Assembly: GCA_001275005.1 (NCBI GenBank)
Contig: JWZX01002476.1
Span: 1 to 12,297, forward strand
From: Chrysochromulina tobinii
Taxonomy: Eukaryota; Haptophyta; Prymnesiales; Chrysochromulinaceae
DNA length: 12,297 nt
Direction: 5' to 3'
The translations under genes were made by a program, and so were the position numbers. This document shows, in pieces, positions 7,239-12,297 of the stretch. Below the pieces are notes generated by a model. The model had not been told where the DNA came from. It saw only the letters and a program-made list of their open reading frames with translations, and searched no databases. Positions within the stretch are counted from its first letter, which is position 1. Every line of letters starts with the position of its first letter.

Positions 7239-8894
7239 TCACGCCCCGTCCGCACGAATGATCCAGAACCCATCGTGTGGCTGGCCCTTCGTCACCATCT
7301 CGGTGTGCAGCCGTGCGTGTGTGCGGTTGAAGAACTCGGCGTGCACGTAGCCATATGTGGTGAGTAAGTTCCGAGGTTCGGGAATGCAGTGCCGACCGCC
7401 GCTAGAATCGCACCCCGAGGACAGTCGAACAGCCGACCACGAGGGCGCCGGGTCCACCCACCCGAAATCTTGCACGGCCCCGCCGTTGCCCCCCAAGATA
7501 TGGACCGGAGCACCTGGCCGCACATACGCCGTGTTGGCGCCAAAGGGGTCGACCAGGCCCGCGAGTGGCGTGGGCATCGACGTGACGTTACCAGCGATGT
7601 TCGGGTGGACACGTTCGTATGCATGCTGGTGGCCAGTGAACACGAGATCGACTTTGTGGCGCAGCATCAGGGGCTCCAGGTGCACTTGAATCGAGCAGCC
7701 GGGAATGTGGGCGCCGTACTCTGACTTGTCCGAGCTGTACATGGGGCGGTGGAATGCAACGGCTGACCATGGCGTGACTTTGCGATCGACTGCAGCGAGC
7801 GCTGCGTCCAAAAACGTGTACTGCACAGAGCCTGGGCTGTAATCGTGCTCCGTGCTCAGCATCGTCCAGTGGACGCCTCCTGCGACGAAGGTGTACCAAA
7901 ACGGGGGCGCCGCGCCGCTTACGGCCGGCACGTCGCTCTGCGCCGTAGGGTAGCGGTGCGTCGTAGCGGTCCAATTGTACCAAGCCTCGTGGTTACCAAT
8001 GCCCAGCTGGTAGGCGCGACGCTGCGTGTAGTTCTGGTGAGCGAGTCCGTAAACGTCCCAGAGCGGCTCCCACTCGTCGTACTTGGACACGTTGAGGAAC
8101 GGGATGGCCGAGTCCATGCCTGCGTACGACACATCGCCAGCGTGCACGGCGAGATCGGTGTCGAGGGAGTCGCCAAGACGCGAGCGCTGGTCGAGAGCCC
8201 GCCACATTGCAAAGCCAAGAAGCTCAATGGAGCCTACGTCTGCCATCAGGGCCATCGAAATGGGCAGATCGCCGCGTGACGGAGGCGCTTTCGCCTCCAC
8301 GGGCACCTCGAGCACCTGGCAGCCCTCAGTTACATTATCTCCCACCTTGTACTCAAAAACTTCGCGTCCGACGAGGCCCGTGAGTGTGGCGCTGTGGATC
8401 CATTTCATGGTCTTCGGCTGCCACCACATATCGGGCACGGTGTATGTGTACGTAGTGGCTGCCACGTCCTGTGCTGGCTGATGCTCGCGCGTGAGCCAAA
8501 CCCTGGACTGTGGACATTCGTTCTTCGTCGTCCACGTGAGCATGAGCTCGTGATCTGCCGCGCCGATGGCGAGGTGCAGCTGCGACGGCACGTCGGTTGC
8601 CTGAGCGCTGAGTGAGCTTAGAAAGTCCGCGGCACGCGGATGCGACGCTGAGAGGGCCTTAAGGCAGCCCGCGCCGAAGGTGCCCGCACAGTCGGACATC
8701 ATGGACGTACACCACACGGAATTGCCGACGCACGGAGGTTCCGTGAGAGGCCGACGGCAAGTCTCCTCGTTTGGAAAGGAAGAGAAAGTTACCGGTACGA
8801 TACACGTTCGCGGCTGCCTTACGCGTCCAAGGTCCTTCCCAACCGTCCATTCCAAGCTCGGCCCAGATTGGGTGATTGGCTCGGCCGCCCGCAC
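7239..8894 (-). CDS. Purple acid phosphatase (metallophosphoesterase)
   Basis: This family hydrolyses phosphate monoesters at a dinuclear Fe-metal centre, usually in a secreted, lysosomal or vacuolar place. The frame is 551 codons, counted from the codon at 8894. All five family blocks are present: D219 in MADVGS (often GDxG, here ADVG), GDVSY (D254, Y257), GNHE (N301), VAFH (H382) and GHQH (H422, H424), so all seven metal ligands are kept, including the charge-transfer Tyr. A fibronectin-like N-terminal domain is suggested by PSQLHLAIG...LTWTT (103-123). Six NxS/T sites and many cysteines fit a secreted glycoprotein. The 5' end is unresolved: the codon at 8894 is GTG, an in-frame stop lies at 8913-8915, and the first ATG is at 8702 (487-residue product, no signal peptide). 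A GTAAGG (8822-8817) and a pyrimidine-rich AG (8766) could bound a 57-nt in-frame intron. A 5' exon with the signal peptide is likely missing from this model. Confidence 0.9.
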   Translation of the reverse strand: MRAAEPITQSGPSLEWTVGKDLGRVRQPRTCIVPVTFSSFPNEETCRRPLTEPPCVGNSVWCTSMMSDCAGTFGAGCLKALSASHPRAADFLSSLSAQATDVPSQLHLAIGAADHELMLTWTTKNECPQSRVWLTREHQPAQDVAATTYTYTVPDMWWQPKTMKWIHSATLTGLVGREVFEYKVGDNVTEGCQVLEVPVEAKAPPSRGDLPISMALMADVGSIELLGFAMWRALDQRSRLGDSLDTDLAVHAGDVSYAGMDSAIPFLNVSKYDEWEPLWDVYGLAHQNYTQRRAYQLGIGNHEAWYNWTATTHRYPTAQSDVPAVSGAAPPFWYTFVAGGVHWTMLSTEHDYSPGSVQYTFLDAALAAVDRKVTPWSAVAFHRPMYSSDKSEYGAHIPGCSIQVHLEPLMLRHKVDLVFTGHQHAYERVHPNIAGNVTSMPTPLAGLVDPFGANTAYVRPGAPVHILGGNGGAVQDFGWVDPAPSWSAVRLSSGCDSSGGRHCIPEPRNLLTTYGYVHAEFFNRTHARLHTEMVTKGQPHDGFWIIRADGA

Positions 8895-8912
8895 GCCATC
8901 GCAATTGTGTGG

Positions 8913-9259
8913 TCACCGGACGGCGGACGCGGCGCCACGGGGTCATAGGTAGGGGTCATATCCGGATAGGGCGACGACGCGACGTCCTGTCGGGTGAGGT
9001 TCCATCATTGGAGAGGCAGTCAGGAAGAGATGAGAGAAGCAGAGTGCGAGTCGAGTGAGTGCCCAGGTCGAGTGCGGCCGTGCGGCGCCGACGGTCTGCG
9101 ACAGCGAGTTCGGTCCGAGCCCTCACTGAAGGCCTCAAAAGCGGTATCTAAGCTTTCAGAAAAGCATGTGCTCAGTACGACGGAAATCGCGTTCACAGGT
9201 TGAGGGACACACGAGATTTGCCTCGGTGTGGTCGGCGCCACCGGCCGTGCCCTGCCGGC
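8913..9259. promoter_or_regulatory. Divergent spacer between phosphatase and transporter
   Basis: This gap separates two genes read outward and probably holds both promoters, plus any 5' exon of the phosphatase on the minus strand. It contains GGTCATAGG/GGTCATATCC at about 8940-8962 and an inverted CCAAT (ATTGG) near 9007. I could not find a convincing signal-peptide exon or TATA box. The promoter role is inferred from gene orientation only. Confidence 0.35.
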
Positions 9260-11700
9260 ATGGTGAGCCGGCGGACCAACGCGTATGTTGGCGTGGGCCT
9301 GAACGAGAGGTTCATCGACGACGGGTACGAGGACAAGCACCTGCACGGTTTCACGGACGCCCACGCGACAGCGACCATCATCTCGATCATGGGCTCTATC
9401 GGTGTGTTCAACCTACCGTTCGCGCTCAAGCTAGGAGGCTGGCTCGGGCTCCCACTCATTTTTCTGTGCGGTGCGATGTCCCTCTACACGGCGCGGCTGC
9501 TCGTGAGCTGCCTCCACTCGGGTGACGACGGCAAACGCATCGCCTCCTACGCGGCGCTCGGCGAGGTGGCCTTTGGCATCAGCGGCCGTGTGGTCGTCAT
9601 CTACTTCCAGTACGCGACGCTGCTTGGCATGGCGGCGCTCACGATGATGGCTACGGGCGCGTTCCTAGTGGACGTCTTCGTTGGTGGCCCGCAGGGCAAC
9701 GGCTTCTTCCCACAGCTCAGCAACCTGTTGGACTTTGGCTGCCCTCCCCCGGCGACAGCGCCGGAGCCGGAGCCGAAGTGGGCGGACGGCTTCTCGTGCT
9801 CGGAGCACCGATGGTACCAGCTCAGTACGACGCTGGTCGCCCTGATCACGCTCTTCGTGCTCGTTTGCCTGCCCACTCTCGGTGAGGCGCGCATCGCTGC
9901 ACTGCTCGGTTCAGGCGCCTTCGTGCTCTCTGCGCTCGCTGGCATCATCAACGCCTTTTTGCTCTTCCCGCTCGATGCGGACGAGGCCGCGCGCTTCGAG
10001 ATGCCGTTTGGCAACGGCACGGGCCCAAGCACGCGCCTCGCGCCGGAGGGCGTCTCCGACTTAGCCCTCGCGATCTCGGCGATCTCCCTCTCGTTTGGCG
10101 GCCATTCGGCGCTGCCCTCGATCGAAGGTGACCTCTGAGTGCCTCTGAGTGCCTCTGAGTGCCTCTGAGTGCCTCTGAGTGCCTCTGAGTGCCTCTGAGT
10201 GCCACTGAGTGCCACTGCTTGTTCGCCTTCCTTTATTGAAGGCCACACCATACAGCCATGGCGCTTCCTCGGCGCGCTGAACCGCGTATACGTCCTCCTG
10301 GTGCTGCTCAACTCGCTGGTGGCGCTCAGCGGCTACCTCACATTTGGTGCGCTGGCCGAGCCGCCAGTGCTCGAGAACCTGCCGCACGCCGTCGGGCTTT
10401 CTTTTGGGAAGCTAGCGGCCGCCATCAAGCTGGTGGTGGTGGTGCACTTGATGGCCAACTTGCCCCTGCTGCTCATGGTGGTGGCGCGCGAGCTCGAGGC
10501 GATCGTGGGACTCGAGGAGGAAGACCGTATGCTGCGACGCGCACTCGATGAGGAGACCGCCGCCGCCTCAGTCGCACGTCGGGACGCTGCCTTCAGTGAT
10601 ACGAGCTTGTGCCTGAGTCCCCCGGGCACGCCCGCGCACGCCGGCCTGGGTGCATCACTGCTCGCCGACGTGCCCGAGTGTCGCACACCCACGACGACCG
10701 GCACTCCAAGCACCGGCCGGCCGAGTGCGCTCGGGTTCGCCCCCAGTGAACCATTCACAGTGGGCTATTCACAGTTCACCAACGACGGGCTCGTGCGCGG
10801 CAGCACTGCGTGTACGACTGACGCGCTCATCAGCTCCCCCCGACGATCGCCATCTCGTCATCAGCTCCCCCCGAGATCGCCATCTCAGCGCCGGCTACAC
10901 GAGCCCGCGTCGTGGTGGGCGGCCCTCGATGAGCACGATGAGTACCGTCCTCGAGGCACCGTGCAGCGATCTCGGGAGTGCGCTCAGTTACGGCGTAGGC
11001 GCGGGCGGCGGAGGCGCGTGCGGCAGAGGCGCGAGCGCAGTAGGTGGCGTCGATGGCAGCGGCGGCAGCAGCGGCGGCGGCAGCGGCGGCGGCGGCAGCG
11101 GCGGCGGCAGCGGCGGCCTCCTGTCTGGTTTCGGCCTACGAAGCCCATCCACTCCGCGCAGCCGTCCCTTGCTTCACACCCCGCTTCACACCCCGAGCGG
11201 CCCAACGCCACTCCGGAGCCCTCTCGTCATCTCGCCGTCGGCGAGCGTGGTGATGCTCAGCACGGCGCAGGAGCCAAGCTACTACGTCGTGCGGCGCAGT
11301 GGGAGCGGGTTTGTGCCGCTGGGCGCGCAGGGCTGTCGGCTCTGGCTGCTCCGCGCTGGGTGCCGCACCCCTACTCGTGCTGGCGACTAGCCAGATCGCG
11401 ATCTGGGTGCCTTACTTTGCACAAGTCGTCTGCCTCGTCGGTGCGTCTGGGGTCTCGATGATGGCGTACATTATGCCCGTGCTCATCGGCTGGAAGCTGC
11501 GCGGTGAGAGCATGGGGCCAATCGAGAAGGCGTGGGGCGGGCTCATCCTACTGCTCGGCGTAGTCTCGGGCATTGCCGGCACCACCTTCTCGCTGTGGTC
11601 CCTCGTGCACAAGCTCGCATGCGCTGCCAAGGGCGAGGACTGTGGTGAAGAGGTGTCTGTGGTCCCGCACCACCTCCTATCCGGCACGGCATGGCAATGA
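9260..11700 (+). CDS. AAAP-family amino acid/auxin permease-like transporter with two frame breaks
   Basis: Integral membrane transporter of the Aa_trans (AAAP, SLC32/36/38-related) fold, likely moving amino acids with protons or sodium across the plasma or vacuolar membrane. Exon 1 is 9260-10127 (ATG at 9260; 289 codons plus one base). It has TATIISIMGSIGVFNLPFAL (38-56), the family's first-helix motif, then five more helices ending at SFGGHSALPSIE. Exon 2 starts at 10242 and continues as G-HTIQPWRF...LVALSGYLTFG. After two more helices comes a Ser/Pro/Gly-rich loop of about 260 residues, and then the last helices from LLVLATSQIAIWVPYFAQVV to the stop at 11698-11700. Inside the loop the frame shifts near 10828-10888 and again near 11317-11367. 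Strong G/C-ending codon use tracks each frame up to the break. Removing 31 and 37 nt between direct duplications gives one 752-residue frame. Sequencing error, frameshift mutation or unusual splicing are all possible. The substrate is unknown. Confidence 0.88.
10128..10218 (+). repeat. 10-bp minisatellite inside the intron
   Basis: The array opens with the variant GTGACCTCTGA (10128-10138), followed by six perfect GTGCCTCTGA units (10139-10198) and two variants, GTGCCACTGA and GTGCCACTGC (to 10218). Each unit starts with GTG, like the real donor, so several cryptic donors exist in series. The first unit contains TGACCTCTGA, the unit found at 251-290 on the other strand. Confidence 0.96.
10128..10241 (+). 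other. Minisatellite intron of the transporter gene (114 nt)
   Basis: The donor ATCGAAG|GTGACC and acceptor ATTGAAG|GCCACA restore the family sequence SIEGHTIQPW. ATCGAAGG (10121-10128) and ATTGAAGG (10235-10242) form an 8-bp direct repeat with one difference, spanning both junctions. Nearly the whole intron is a 10-bp tandem array. A small hairpin, GCCTTC (10225-10230) with GAAGGC (10238-10243), overlaps the acceptor. Confidence 0.9.
10828..10888 (+). repeat. 31-bp imperfect tandem duplication at the first frame break
   Basis: Bases 10828-10858 are repeated from 10859, with one base missing in copy 2 (CGACGATC against CGAGATC) and small end differences. Copy 1 reads ISSPRRSPSR in the upstream frame and copy 2 reads ISSPRDRHL in the downstream frame. 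Deleting 10829-10859 (31 nt) joins the frames as DALISSPRDRHLSAGYTSP. No GT-AG pair of this length fits. Confidence 0.85.
11055..11117 (+). repeat. GGCGGCAGC microsatellite coding Gly/Ser tract
   Basis: An imperfect GGC/AGC trinucleotide array encodes a Gly-Ser-rich tract (GSGGSSGGGSGGGGSGGGSGG) in the frame of the transporter loop. Trinucleotide units keep the frame, and the Gly/Ser product suits a flexible linker. Another frame reads it as poly-alanine, which I do not consider coding. Confidence 0.88.
11317..11367 (+). repeat. Short direct repeat at the second frame break
   Basis: CGCTGGGCGCGCA (11317-11329) and CGCTGGGTGCCGCA (11354-11367) start 37 nt apart. They read PLGAQ in the upstream frame and ALGAA in the downstream frame. 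Deleting 11319-11355 (37 nt) gives FVPLGAAPLLVLATSQ and rejoins the permease helix. A single extra base, for example in the GGG at 11330-11332, would explain the shift as well. Confidence 0.55.

Positions 11701-12297
<597 letters not shown>

Noticed and set aside
10857-10888. GT-AG pair considered as a 32-nt mini-intron in the transporter loop
   Set aside because: Its removal leads to the third frame, which is closed downstream, and 32 nt is too short for normal splicing.
11044-11253. Poly-alanine open frame over the GGC repeat
   Set aside because: It arises from reading the Gly/Ser trinucleotide repeat in another frame; it stops soon and does not connect to either side.
11286-11394. GT-AG pair giving a 109-nt intron at the second frame break
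   Set aside because: It restores the frame but deletes LLVLATSQ, which looks like part of a conserved membrane helix; kept only as a weak alternative.

Overview
This is GC-rich eukaryotic nuclear DNA. It has spliceosomal GT-AG introns, a myosin heavy chain, a 12-span-type amino acid permease and the first 54 codons of a beta-tubulin. Compact intergenic spaces, very short introns (71 and 114 nt), G/C-ending codons and many minisatellites suggest a unicellular alga or related protist. A haptophyte or pelagophyte-like lineage is a low-confidence guess, because no lineage-diagnostic gene is complete here.

Layout: a 20-bp minisatellite (1-113) and an AT-richer stretch; a minus-strand TPR-repeat protein (271-1005) whose stop codon lies inside a 10-bp minisatellite; a divergent upstream region with two palindromes; a plus-strand two-exon myosin of about 1,567 residues (1357-6131); a 1.1-kb repeat-bearing spacer between convergent genes; a minus-strand purple acid phosphatase (7239-8894, 5' end unresolved); a second divergent spacer; a plus-strand AAAP-family amino acid transporter (9260-11700) with one clear intron and two frame breaks in a long disordered loop; a 434-bp AT-richer spacer; and the start of beta-tubulin (12135 to the window end).

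The genes do not form an operon and share no obvious pathway. Phosphatase and transporter could both serve nutrient acquisition and share a divergent spacer, but that is only inference. The myosin and tubulin are cytoskeletal.

Most notable are: (1) the myosin tail, which joins a charged helix, a CEP164-like WW domain and three PDZ-like domains; (2) both clear introns have nearly identical direct repeats across their two splice junctions and contain 10-bp tandem repeats, as expected of introner-like insertions or introns born by duplication; (3) the 10-bp unit TGACCTCTGA occurs both in the transporter intron and at the 3' end of the TPR gene; (4) the two frame breaks in the transporter each sit on a direct duplication, and removing one repeat interval (31 or 37 nt, neither GT-AG) restores one continuous 752-residue frame.
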